A stretch of DNA of 35,205 bases from an uncultured bacterium (GTDB lineage Bacteria > Verrucomicrobiota > Kiritimatiellia > CAIVKH01). Positions within the stretch are counted from its first letter, which is position 1; every line of letters starts with the position of its first letter. Below the pieces are notes generated by a model that was not told where the DNA came from, did not search any database, and saw only the letters and a list, made by a program, of their open reading frames with translations. Both the position numbers and the translations under genes were made by a program. Where the stretch lies: assembly GCA_903906425.1 (NCBI GenBank), contig CAIVKH010000132.1, positions 1 to 35,205 on the forward strand, written 5' to 3'. Positions 24,200-31,907 of the stretch are shown piece by piece.

Positions 24200-24246
24200 T
24201 TCCAATGATTGGAAACTCCGGCGGCGGTGATTTCCAATCATTGGAA
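24200..24246. repeat. 32-bp-phased palindrome pair, copy 5
   Basis: TTCCAATGATTGGAA at 24200-24214 and TTCCAATCATTGGAA at 24232-24246, spacer with CCGGCGGCGG. It sits between convergent stops (35-residue peptide and bacterioferritin), like copy 3. Confidence 0.9.
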
Positions 24247-24256
24247 GCTATGCGGA

Positions 24257-24736
24257 CTACTTTCCAGCCGGCTCGGTCTGGAGCGACAAGTAGCTTTCCA
24301 ATCCCATCTGGTTGATCTGGGCACGTTGTATTTCCGCCCAGCTCACATGACCTTCTTCCATTTTGAGGATCTTGAGCAGCAAGTCAGCCGAGGCCTGATC
24401 GCTAACTTCGCGCGCGACCGCGATCGCGTCATTGTACGATTTCACAGCGCCAATCTCGGCCTCCTGATCATTCGTGACCATGTCTGCAACCGTCTTGCCA
24501 ATCTTCATGGGATTTAGTTGCGAGACGACGGGCGCTCCCTCAAGGAAGATAATGCGCTGAATGAGCCATTCGGCGTGGTGCATTTCATCCATGGCCTGGC
24601 CTTCGATGCCCTTGTGGAGCTTCTGATAGCCCCAGTTGTCGCACATCTCCGAATGGACCATGTACTGGCTTATCGCCGTTAGTTCGTCGGCCAGCAGTTT
24701 GTTCAGCACTGCCAGCAATTTGTTGTTACCCTTCAT
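24257..24736 (-). CDS. bfr: bacterioferritin
   Basis: A 159-residue bacterioferritin, normal length. The di-iron ferroxidase ligands are all present at the canonical positions: Glu18, Glu51, His54, Glu94, Glu127 and His130 (DEMHHAEW and MEEGH). Met52, the haem ligand of the family, is also present. The 24-mer oxidises Fe(II), stores it as mineral and protects against Fenton chemistry. It lies 12 nt after the transaldolase stop and is the last gene of the run that starts behind promoter S9. The C-terminal tail SLQTEPAGK is not conserved. The gene symbol reflects family identity. Confidence 0.95.
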   Translation of the reverse strand: MKGNNKLLAVLNKLLADELTAISQYMVHSEMCDNWGYQKLHKGIEGQAMDEMHHAEWLIQRIIFLEGAPVVSQLNPMKIGKTVADMVTNDQEAEIGAVKSYNDAIAVAREVSDQASADLLLKILKMEEGHVSWAEIQRAQINQMGLESYLSLQTEPAGK

Positions 24737-24748
24737 TTCCTGTTCCTT

Positions 24749-25882
24749 TCATGTTTGTTTTTGAAGTCGAGTATGGTGTTCAGTCAGAGTCTCCATCAAC
24801 TTGTCGAAGGGCTGGTTGAATTTGGCCACGCCTTCATCTTCAAGCTGCTGGGTCACTTTCTCGATGTCTATTCCGAGTTCTGGCAGGAGCTTCATTACGC
24901 GCGCCGCCCCGGCGACATCATTCTCAATGCTGGCCTTCGGATTGCCGTGATCGCGGTAGTCGTTGATGGTTTCGACGGGGACCGTGTTGACCGTGTCGGG
25001 TCCGATGAGTGCCTCGATGTATTTCACGTCGCTGTATTCCGGGTTCTTCGTGCCGGTGCTGGCCCAAAGCAACCGTTGGACTCGCGCCCCGGTTGCCGCA
25101 AGATTCTTGAACCGACTTGTGCCGAAAAGCTCCTTGTAGATTTGGTAGGCCAGTTTCGCGCTGGCAATCGCCACTTGTCCGCGCACTTCGTTCGCGATTT
25201 CGGACACTTTGCCGCCGCGCGCAATAATCGGTTCGAGCAAAGGGTCCATCAGCGAATCAAGTCGGCTCACGAAGAAACTGGCCACCGAGGCCACGTTCTT
25301 CACCGACTTTCCCTGGTTCTTACGCGCTTCGATGCCGGCGATGTATGCTTCAGCCACCTGCCGGTATCTCGGCAAACCAAACATCAAGGTCACGTTGACG
25401 TTGATACCTTCGCTGATGAGCTTCTGGATCACAGGGAGGCCCTCGATTGTCGCGGGAACCTTGATGAAGACGTTGGGCCGGTTCAAGGCCGCCCATAGCC
25501 GTCGGGCTTCCTGTAACGTCCCATTGGTGTCGTGAGCCAGATGAGGATTGACCTCCAGGCTGACATAGCCATCTTTGCCATCCGACATTTCGTACACCGG
25601 CCGGAACACATCTGCGGCGCTCTGTACGTCACGCTGGCTGAGAGATTCATAGATAGCTGTGGCGTCTTTTCCAACGATGTCCATGGCCTGGATGTCCGCG
25701 TCGTAATCGTGGCTCTCCACGATCGCCTTCTCGAAAATTGCCGGATTCGAGGTCATTCCTCGCAATCCGTCTTCCTCGATCAAACGCCGCAGTCCGCCAC
25801 TGGCAATCAGATCTCGCCGGATGTAATCCAGCCAGAGTGATTGGCCGAAGATACCCAATTGCTGCAAGGGATTAATTTTCAT
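24749..25882 (-). CDS. tal: transaldolase
   Basis: A 377-residue class I transaldolase of the longer (Tal-B/phosphoglucose-isomerase-associated) type. It moves a dihydroxyacetone unit between sugar phosphates in the pentose phosphate pathway. The Schiff-base Lys is about residue 141 in NVFIKVPAT. The N-terminal signature GMTSNPAIFEKAI and the mid motif GINVNVTLMFGLPRYRQV are present, and LLWASTGTKNPEYSDVKYIE is characteristic of this subfamily. The start MKINPLQQLG at 25882 is preceded by GGAATTCGG. A 10-residue longer start lacks support. Its position between a CsbD gene and bacterioferritin suggests a role in supplying reducing power under oxidative stress. Confidence 0.95.
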   Translation of the reverse strand: MKINPLQQLGIFGQSLWLDYIRRDLIASGGLRRLIEEDGLRGMTSNPAIFEKAIVESHDYDADIQAMDIVGKDATAIYESLSQRDVQSAADVFRPVYEMSDGKDGYVSLEVNPHLAHDTNGTLQEARRLWAALNRPNVFIKVPATIEGLPVIQKLISEGINVNVTLMFGLPRYRQVAEAYIAGIEARKNQGKSVKNVASVASFFVSRLDSLMDPLLEPIIARGGKVSEIANEVRGQVAIASAKLAYQIYKELFGTSRFKNLAATGARVQRLLWASTGTKNPEYSDVKYIEALIGPDTVNTVPVETINDYRDHGNPKASIENDVAGAARVMKLLPELGIDIEKVTQQLEDEGVAKFNQPFDKLMETLTEHHTRLQKQT

Positions 25883-25945
25883 GACCCGAATTCCTTGCTT
25901 ACAATACATCACTCTGCGCGTCTTTGAAACGTGCCCGTTGAAACG

Positions 25946-26113
25946 TCACGCGCGTATTCGTTCCGCGATCTTCTTCACTACCTTTTCTGCAACGACTTTG
26001 ACCTGGCCAACCGCCTGATCCGTTTTGCCCTTTTTGCGCATCCGGTCGCTATCACACAATGCGCCCGCCGCTTCTTCGATCCGGCCCTTCGCGATTTCTG
26101 TCTTACCATTCAT
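25946..26113 (-). CDS. CsbD family stress protein, second copy
   Basis: A 55-residue protein, MNGKTEIAKGRIEEAAGALC then DSDRMRKKGKTDQAVGQVK, the CsbD core with a short basic tail. It shares GRIEEAAGAL and the KGxxDQAVGxVK motif with the copy at 5608-5856 but lacks that copy's long C-terminal helix. AAAGGA lies 8-9 nt upstream of the ATG. It lies 63 nt before the transaldolase gene on the same strand. Confidence 0.85.
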   Translation of the reverse strand: MNGKTEIAKGRIEEAAGALCDSDRMRKKGKTDQAVGQVKVVAEKVVKKIAERIRA

Positions 26114-26219
26114 GCTGATATTTCCTTTTGTTTTGCCAACACTTACTCGTTTCCAACCTTAAAAACAGGCCCGTAAGAACCAAGATCAGCATGAACAAGA
26201 CGGCCATTCCGGCATTCAT
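26103..26219 (-). CDS. possible 38-residue membrane peptide
   Basis: A short frame, MNAGMAVLFMLILVLTGLFL then a polar tail ending QHEW, with one transmembrane helix. It overlaps the start of the CsbD gene by 11 nt. The ribosome-binding site is weak. It resembles in size the other tiny membrane ORFs of the window, but no homology supports it. Confidence 0.35.
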   Translation of the reverse strand: MNAGMAVLFMLILVLTGLFLRLETSKCWQNKRKYQHEW

Positions 26220-26271
26220 TCCGTCATTCACATATCTGCGATCAATCCCGTTCGAGCTGCGGTCAAGAATG

Positions 26272-26481
26272 TCACGCAATCTGCGGCCTCAGTCTGAGGA
26301 GCATCCACGAGTATCGGCGGCGTCGCGGGTAACCGGCCGGAGTACCGTCGTACAGCCAATCGTGAACATATACACAACCGGCCGCCAAATGCCCCCCGAC
26401 GAGGAGACACAGCCAAAGACCCCACGGAGGCCGGCCGGCCGATCCCTCTTTCGCCTGCGCGTGCTGGATAATATTTTTCAT
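26272..26481 (-). CDS. possible small lipoprotein from a leaderless transcript
   Basis: A 69-residue frame, MKNIIQHAQAKEGSAG, with a hydrophobic core and a lipobox LAAGC (Cys36), then a short Arg/Tyr-rich tail (YPRRRRYSW). I do not recognise a family, and the tail looks compositionally odd, so it could be decayed. What favours it is position: the ATG lies two nt after the +1 predicted from promoter S9, the same geometry as the PAS kinase at S3. There is no Shine-Dalgarno sequence. Confidence 0.4.
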   Translation of the reverse strand: MKNIIQHAQAKEGSAGRPPWGLWLCLLVGGHLAAGCVYVHDWLYDGTPAGYPRRRRYSWMLLRLRPQIA

Positions 26482-26515
26482 CTGGGGGAACAGTAGGCCC
26501 CTTGATAACCATCGG

Positions 26516-26535
26516 CTATGGGGTATAACCCCACC
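26516..26535 (-). promoter_or_regulatory. stress-dyad promoter S9 (CsbD2-transaldolase-bacterioferritin unit)
   Basis: Minus-strand reading GGTGGGGTTATACCCCATAG, then 20 nt, then TACTGT. The predicted +1 is near 26483. Everything on the minus strand from 26481 down to 24257 could belong to this transcript. Confidence 0.75.
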
Positions 26536-26677
26536 ACGACACTGAACGTGATCCTGGTTTGATTCACCTTTTCAGTTCGTTGGGAAGAAACTGATCCGAA
26601 GATCAATCCGTAAGTTTGGACATGACGCCCACGACCACCGGGGATTGAATCTGGGGAAGACTCGGGCGGCTTTAGCG

Positions 26678-28300
26678 TCAGGCCGTCGGAAGCGGCAGCA
26701 CGGGAAGGCACATGACTCGCAGAATTTCGTTGCGCAATATTACTTGCGTGTTCTCTTGGCCGGAGTTCAGCGGTTTGCCGATGGCACGTTGCACTTCGGC
26801 GTGAAGAGTAAGCAGGGTGACCGGTTTGACCAGGATGCTCGCAAATGCCGACGCTTTTATGCTGTCCGCAAGCGGGCGTTCCGCCTCGCTGATGATCAGC
26901 ACAACGACCGGCGGCGGGACCACGCCCGAAAGCAAGTTGAGAAATTTCACAGTTTCCGCGCGGCGCAATGACATCTCGATAAGAACGGCGGCGGGAACAT
27001 TGCGCTGAATTTGTGCCATGGCATCATCACATCCGCGCCCAAGCCTGACGCTGAAGTGTCCCTGCTTTTGCAGCGACGAACCCAACGCGATGAGTTGTGT
27101 GACGTCATCGCTAGCCACAAGCACCGAACTTGCGGGCTGTCCGGCTTCGGCGGCCCGTCCGCGCAGCACGAGGCGTTTGACGGCGGCAAGCAGGACTTCT
27201 GTCCGGACAGGTTTCACTAAGTATTCCCTCGCCCCGTTCCGCATAGCCCATTGTCCGATTTCAGCGTTGTCGGCAATGACGATGACCGGCGTTCGACGGT
27301 GGCCCAGCGCGGCGCGTAGTTCGTTCAGCGATGTCGGCGCGTCATCGAGAATGACGAGATGAAGTTTGGTGGCTGTGAAGGGCTGCACGCGATTTGTGTC
27401 ACCGGTACCGGCCGCCACGACCTCATAACCGGCGCGTTCGAGCAGGCTCGCGAGTACAAAGGTCGTCGTTTTGTTACGCATGGCGACGCCGATGCGATAT
27501 GCGGATACACCCTTCGTTTGCGGCACAATGCCCGAGAGCGTGCCGATGATCGTCTCGGAAGAAAGGCTTCCCGCACTCGCGGTAGAGCTGCGGTCCTCGC
27601 TGCCGAGTTGGTAGCCACAGCTGGTGACGCGTATCGCCTCGGCATGGCCATCCGGAAACGTGAATGGTTTGCGGGCCACGGCATCCACGATGCGAGCCAG
27701 GGCAATGTTCAGACCGCCGGTATCCTCGGCCGGCAAAAGAACGGCAAATCCGCACGGTCCCATGCGCGCGATGTGATCTTCCTGACGCAACTGGTCGGAC
27801 AGGATCGCCGCCACATGCCTGAGGACCATGGTGATAATTTCATTGCCGTGATGAGCACGCAACGTATCGGCGTCCGCAAGTTGTATCACGCCCACAGCGG
27901 CATGCGTGTTGCCGGCGTGCTCATTCTCCGCGATCCGCCGCACGAAGCCGTCCGCATTCAGCAGACCGGTTTCCACATCGAGTTCCTGCGGCGACGGCGA
28001 ACTATTTCGCCCGACGTGCGCAGCCTTGCGCATCAGGGCGATCAGCGTCTCGACTCCGACGCGCACATTGAGCGGTCCCGAGTCGAGCGCGCTTTCCGCA
28101 GCCATCGCAAGGTCGGGCATTTCAAGTTCCGCTATTTTTTTCCTCACCATGCGAATCTGCTGGCGCAGAAAAATGAGGCTGTCGAAGCTGCTCGGTACGA
28201 AGCTGTTTAGCGCGCCTTCCAGCGCGTCAATAAAGGTACCGGCCTCCTGACGTAACCATGTGTCCTTTTTGCACTCCTTCGATTGATTTAACAATTCCAT
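26678..28300 (-). CDS. protein with degenerate GGDEF domain and two degenerate receiver domains
   Basis: A 540-residue signalling protein. A helical N-terminus (1-100) is followed by a GGDEF-like domain (about 106-245; DVETGLLNADGFVRRI at its start) whose active-site loop reads MGPCGF instead of GG(D/E)EF, so it should not make cyclic di-GMP. Two receiver-like domains follow. REC1 (about 268-380) has Asp319/320 in LVILDDAP and Lys362 in YLVKPV. REC2 (about 390-510) has Glu441 where the phosphoacceptor Asp should be (AVLIEMSL), a phosphomimetic-like change, with Lys kept in ILVKPV. It is probably a scaffold or allosteric switch. The last 25 residues are not conserved. It stands alone. Confidence 0.8.
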   Translation of the reverse strand: MELLNQSKECKKDTWLRQEAGTFIDALEGALNSFVPSSFDSLIFLRQQIRMVRKKIAELEMPDLAMAAESALDSGPLNVRVGVETLIALMRKAAHVGRNSSPSPQELDVETGLLNADGFVRRIAENEHAGNTHAAVGVIQLADADTLRAHHGNEIITMVLRHVAAILSDQLRQEDHIARMGPCGFAVLLPAEDTGGLNIALARIVDAVARKPFTFPDGHAEAIRVTSCGYQLGSEDRSSTASAGSLSSETIIGTLSGIVPQTKGVSAYRIGVAMRNKTTTFVLASLLERAGYEVVAAGTGDTNRVQPFTATKLHLVILDDAPTSLNELRAALGHRRTPVIVIADNAEIGQWAMRNGAREYLVKPVRTEVLLAAVKRLVLRGRAAEAGQPASSVLVASDDVTQLIALGSSLQKQGHFSVRLGRGCDDAMAQIQRNVPAAVLIEMSLRRAETVKFLNLLSGVVPPPVVVLIISEAERPLADSIKASAFASILVKPVTLLTLHAEVQRAIGKPLNSGQENTQVILRNEILRVMCLPVLPLPTA

Positions 28301-28388
28301 GAGATTCGCATGGCCCTGGCCAGCGCTCCAGTGGTTACTCGTACTCGTACCATATGCTGATGCGATTCACTCTCGATTCGCTCAGCCT

Positions 28389-28416
28389 GCCATGATGCGC
28401 CAGCGCGCATCATGGC
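28389..28416. terminator. strong hairpin, likely terminator of the DUF3494/FG-GAP gene
   Basis: A perfect 12-bp stem: GCCATGATGCGC (28389-28400), loop CAGC, GCGCATCATGGC (28405-28416). It lies 28 nt beyond the stop of the gene at 28444-31095 and upstream of the next minus-strand gene. No T run follows. Confidence 0.7.
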
Positions 28417-28443
28417 TTCACCCAGCAAAAGGAATGGAGAAGG

Positions 28444-31095
28444 CTATTTAGCAGCGGGTCTGGGATTCTCGGCGGTGGGATAATCGGCGCTCCAACCGAA
28501 CTGTCCGGTCATAAAGCCTCGATAACTTCCGAAGATGTACCATATACCGCTTGAAGGATAGTATATGGCCAGATCGGATATTCCATCGCCGTCGAAATCG
28601 CCGCTGACCGGTATGCTGCCCGCAGAGCCAAACTGCTCGGTCTGGTAGCCGGTGGAGCTACCAAAGATGTACCACATGCCGGTTGGCGGATAGTACAGCG
28701 CCTGATCAGCTGTGCCATCGCCGTCGAAATCGCCGCTGACGGGTATGCAACCCTTGAAACCGAACTGATCGGTGTGGAATCCGGTGGCACTGCCGAAAAT
28801 ATACCAGATACTGGTGCGGGGATTATACACCGCAAGGTCGGCCTTGCCATCACCGTCGTAGTCACCGGGAACAGGAATGGTGGCACTTGATCCGAAGTTG
28901 ACGGCGGCGGAGCCTCCACCGCTATAGAGGATGTACCACATGCCTTGCGCGGGCCAGTAAACCGCGATGTCGGTCTTGCCATCACCGTCATAGTCGGCGG
29001 GCACGGGCACGGTTTCGCTCCAGCCCCAGTTCTGTTGCATCAGGCCACCGTCGCTCTTCAGCGCATACCACATGCCCACAGAAGGCGCAAAGGTCGCGAT
29101 GTCTGATTTGCCATCGCCGTCAAAATCACCCGGCACGGGGACGGCACCGTTCCATCCAAATTGCGTGCTGTTCCGGTTACAACATGAACTCCATATCGTG
29201 TACCACATTCCGGGGGCAGGCCAATAGAGCGTCAGGTCGGAAGTGCCATCACCATCAAAGTCATTAACCGTCATCACGTCCGGTCCCACTTGCAGAGTGA
29301 ACAAGAGCGCAGAGGGTGCGCCGGATTCGTCGCACAACGGTATCACGGTGACATCCACAAGGTATGCGCCGCGCGCGAGGTTGGTGCTCGATGGGGTGAA
29401 CGTGACGGCTACGAAGACCTCGGAAAGGCCGGGGATGATGCCGCTCACCGGTGTCAGGATCACCCATGGCACGACGTTGGTAGAGCCGTGGAACTTCGCA
29501 CTGAGGGTATAACTCGCAGGCCCGCTACCAAGATTGGTGACCGCGAAGGAGAGCGGTATGATGAGGTGTCCCGTCTTGACCGAGCGATATACACCGCCGC
29601 AATTAGTCACGATGCCGAGCGGTCCGCACGGCGGCGGCACGCCACAAGACACGGCCACCAACTGCGTGGCCGCCGTGCTGTTCCCGCAAGGATCGGATGC
29701 CGACCACACACGGCGAAGCGTGTAACTGGTCGGTGTCCCGCCAGTGTCCACAGATTGCTGCAACACAACCGTAATGCCCGTCGCACAGTTGTCCGTTGCT
29801 GTCACCACGGCAGGAGTTGGAATGGCATCGCAGGCCGAACTGGTATCGGCAGGGACTCCAAAAAGAACCGGCGCTGTTGTGTCGGCGACGAAAATTAACT
29901 GCGTCGCACTGCCACTGGCAGCACAAAGGTTGGTCGCCGTCCAGACGCGCTGCAGTGTGTAGCTGTTGGGGCACAAACCAAAAATGACCGATTGCGTCAG
30001 GGCCGCCACTTTCGGCAGGGCATTGCAAGCGTTTGTATAGGTCACGATGGCACCTATCGGAATCGCATCGCACGATGCGCTGGTATTTGCCGGAACTCCC
30101 GAAAATACCGCCGGTGCGTCCGCAACGAAAACCAACTGTGTTGCACTGGCAATGTCGCCACAAGCGTTGCTCCCCGTCCAGACGCGTTGCAGCATATAGA
30201 GGATCGGGCACGTTCCGGGCAGAACCGTTTCGGTCATGACCGCTGCGGTCCCCTGGGTGCTGCACGCATTGCCAGCCGTCACCGGGGCAGGTGCCGGGAT
30301 CGCATCGCAGGTAACGTTGGTATTGGCAGGCACACCAGTCAATGTCACCGGCCCGCATGGGAGCCCGACGGCATTGTTAATGAATGTAACCGCTCCAATC
30401 TGTGCCAATGCCCGACCTTGCAACGACGCCAGATTCTCAAAGCTGATGGACGCATAGGCCAGAATATTTCCCTTGAAGACTGCGCCCGTTCTAAGCGTTG
30501 CTGACGAACCAACCTTCCAATACACATTGCAGGCTTGCGCCCCATTGATCAGGACCACACTGCTGCCGGTTTCGGCGATGACCGTCTCATCCGCCTGGAA
30601 AATCCAGACCGCGTTCGGATCGCCCTGTGCATCCAGCGTGAGGATCGTGCTCCCGGCCAGGCCCAGCGACGCGATCGAACTGTCGTGCTTATAGAGGCCC
30701 GGCGCCAGCGTAAGTCCGCCCAAGGCTCCACCCACCACGAGCGCGGGGATGGTGCGTCCCGCCGCATCATTGTACGCAGCCGTCAAGTCAAGTTGCGCCT
30801 GTGCGGCAATACCATCGGTCACATGGCTGACGCCATTGATCAAGCCCGGCGGAAATCCAGTCACCGCGCTGCCGGGACTTAACCCGAGATTCCCATTGAG
30901 AACTGTCCCACCCGTGCTGGTGATCGTGGACGCCGCCAGAACCTCAAAGTCCCCGGCCGACTTCAGATCCACTTTTGCCTGTAGCGTCGCCCTCGCGTCC
31001 AGATGAAGAAACGCTACTGCGACGGCAGTGAGAATCCCCATGCTCCATCGCTGTGTTCCACTCTTTCCAAAACCTATAATACAATTTGTTTTCAT
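28444..31095 (-). CDS. secreted ice-binding-like (DUF3494) protein with Cys repeats and FG-GAP/VCBS repeats
   Basis: An 883-residue exported protein. A signal peptide (MGILTAVAVAFLHLDARA, cleavage near residue 36) is followed by a DUF3494 domain (about 40-250; SPGSAVTGFPPG, APGLYKHDSS, VLINGAQACNVYWKVGSSA), the fold of bacterial ice-binding proteins and of some adhesins. Three 80-residue repeats follow, each opening VPANTxxxCDAIP and containing further Cys (about 253, 333, 412). A spacer with an immunoglobulin-like look leads to six FG-GAP-like repeats of about 48 residues (about 630-875), each opening D(F/Y)DGDGxxD and containing GMWY, a Ca-binding pattern. Promoter S10 lies upstream with a 29-nt leader. 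It is likely a surface or extracellular adhesin. Ice binding is not implied. Confidence 0.85.
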   Translation of the reverse strand: MKTNCIIGFGKSGTQRWSMGILTAVAVAFLHLDARATLQAKVDLKSAGDFEVLAASTITSTGGTVLNGNLGLSPGSAVTGFPPGLINGVSHVTDGIAAQAQLDLTAAYNDAAGRTIPALVVGGALGGLTLAPGLYKHDSSIASLGLAGSTILTLDAQGDPNAVWIFQADETVIAETGSSVVLINGAQACNVYWKVGSSATLRTGAVFKGNILAYASISFENLASLQGRALAQIGAVTFINNAVGLPCGPVTLTGVPANTNVTCDAIPAPAPVTAGNACSTQGTAAVMTETVLPGTCPILYMLQRVWTGSNACGDIASATQLVFVADAPAVFSGVPANTSASCDAIPIGAIVTYTNACNALPKVAALTQSVIFGLCPNSYTLQRVWTATNLCAASGSATQLIFVADTTAPVLFGVPADTSSACDAIPTPAVVTATDNCATGITVVLQQSVDTGGTPTSYTLRRVWSASDPCGNSTAATQLVAVSCGVPPPCGPLGIVTNCGGVYRSVKTGHLIIPLSFAVTNLGSGPASYTLSAKFHGSTNVVPWVILTPVSGIIPGLSEVFVAVTFTPSSTNLARGAYLVDVTVIPLCDESGAPSALLFTLQVGPDVMTVNDFDGDGTSDLTLYWPAPGMWYTIWSSCCNRNSTQFGWNGAVPVPGDFDGDGKSDIATFAPSVGMWYALKSDGGLMQQNWGWSETVPVPADYDGDGKTDIAVYWPAQGMWYILYSGGGSAAVNFGSSATIPVPGDYDGDGKADLAVYNPRTSIWYIFGSATGFHTDQFGFKGCIPVSGDFDGDGTADQALYYPPTGMWYIFGSSTGYQTEQFGSAGSIPVSGDFDGDGISDLAIYYPSSGIWYIFGSYRGFMTGQFGWSADYPTAENPRPAAK

Positions 31096-31156
31096 GTGAT
31101 CAGCCCGCTTTCTCTTTTCAGTGGGAAGAGAGATAACCGATACACCCGCATCAGCG

Positions 31157-31176
31157 CTATGGGGTGAAACCCTACC
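31157..31176 (-). promoter_or_regulatory. stress-dyad promoter S10 (DUF3494/FG-GAP protein)
   Basis: Minus-strand reading GGTAGGGTTTCACCCCATAG, then 20 nt, then TTATCT. The predicted +1 is near 31124, 29 nt before the ATG at 31095. Confidence 0.8.
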
Positions 31177-31250
31177 ACGAATCGCATAACCCTCCCCCTC
31201 CCCCCCCCCGCATGTTCACGCATCATGAAAACCCGGCCCCAACACCGCCC

Positions 31251-31361
31251 TTCCAATCATTGGAAAATCGTAAGGCGAAAATCTCCAACCATTGGAAACT
31301 TTGCGGCCGAAATTTTCCAATCATTGGAGAACTCCGAAACGCAAAGTTCCAATCCTTGGAA
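31251..31361. repeat. four-unit palindrome array with 32-bp period
   Basis: 15-bp units start at 31251, 31283, 31315 and 31347, exactly 32 bp apart. The first is TTCCAATCATTGGAA; the second is CTCCAACCATTGGAA; the third ends GGAG; the fourth has CCTT in the centre. Unlike the six pairs, all units have the same orientation. It lies 74 nt upstream of promoter S10. Confidence 0.9.
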
Positions 31362-31819
31362 AAGCCGATTGCACTCCCGCCATCAGGAGCGCCGCCGTCC
31401 CGCCGCCGCCAAAGGTAGGGTGAACCCTCCGGGTGAGCCGCTGCACGAACCGGCTCAGCGGGACGCTTCGCCGCCAAGTCAACACCCGATTCGCCCGCTG
31501 CAGAATTGCGCGTCCGTTTCACTGCATGGCAGAGCCGGGGGACCTGAAAGGAAAGACGATTGCGAGAGAGCAAACCCCGACCACCTTGATGCGAATCGCG
31601 TTTGCTGTACGCATCTTGCAGCAAATATGGCTGAAAGACGACCGCCAACCAGGGCGACGGCCTCATCCCGCGCTTTGTCGGTCGCGCAACAGGACGAAAT
31701 CCAGGCCCGCTTGCAGCAGATGTGACCGGCAGGAAATCGATATGCACGCGGAAAGGGTGGATAGCTAGCGGCAGCTATCCACTCAAACCGCAGATATCCT
31801 GAAAACTGGACAATCACCT
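31362..31819. other. 458-nt region with no confident gene
   Basis: Open frames occur on both strands but conflict with each other and none has a family resemblance. A plus-strand frame ending near 31725 finishes in a helical-looking QQDEIQARLQQM, which could be the remnant of a gene. The region lies between the palindrome array and promoter S11 and may hold leader sequence, a small RNA or decayed coding sequence. I cannot tell which. Confidence 0.4.
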
Positions 31820-31839
31820 GGTAGGGTTTCACCCCATGG
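31820..31839 (+). promoter_or_regulatory. stress-dyad promoter S11 (conserved hypothetical)
   Basis: GGTAGGGTTTCACCCCATGG, identical to S5, then 20 nt, then TACGTT at 31860-31865. The predicted +1 is near 31872, 36 nt before the ATG at 31908. Confidence 0.82.
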
Positions 31840-31907
31840 TAATCTCCGCGGGCATCACCTACGTTGCCTTCCATGGTAAGTGGAGCAAAAGGACGAAGGA
31901 AATGCCG

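Noticed and set aside
27359..28210. A 283-codon plus-strand frame
   Set aside because: Antisense to the degenerate GGDEF/REC protein and without family resemblance.
29603..30358. A 251-codon frame on the same strand as the DUF3494/FG-GAP gene, rich in Cys and Arg
   Set aside because: It is an out-of-frame reading of the Cys-repeat part of that gene; its apparent repeats are those of the true gene.
31251..31361. A short CRISPR-like array of four 15-bp repeats with 17-bp spacers
   Set aside because: Repeats are too short, perfectly palindromic and variable, spacers resemble each other in base content, and no cas gene or leader is near. The same palindromes occur as pairs elsewhere in the window.
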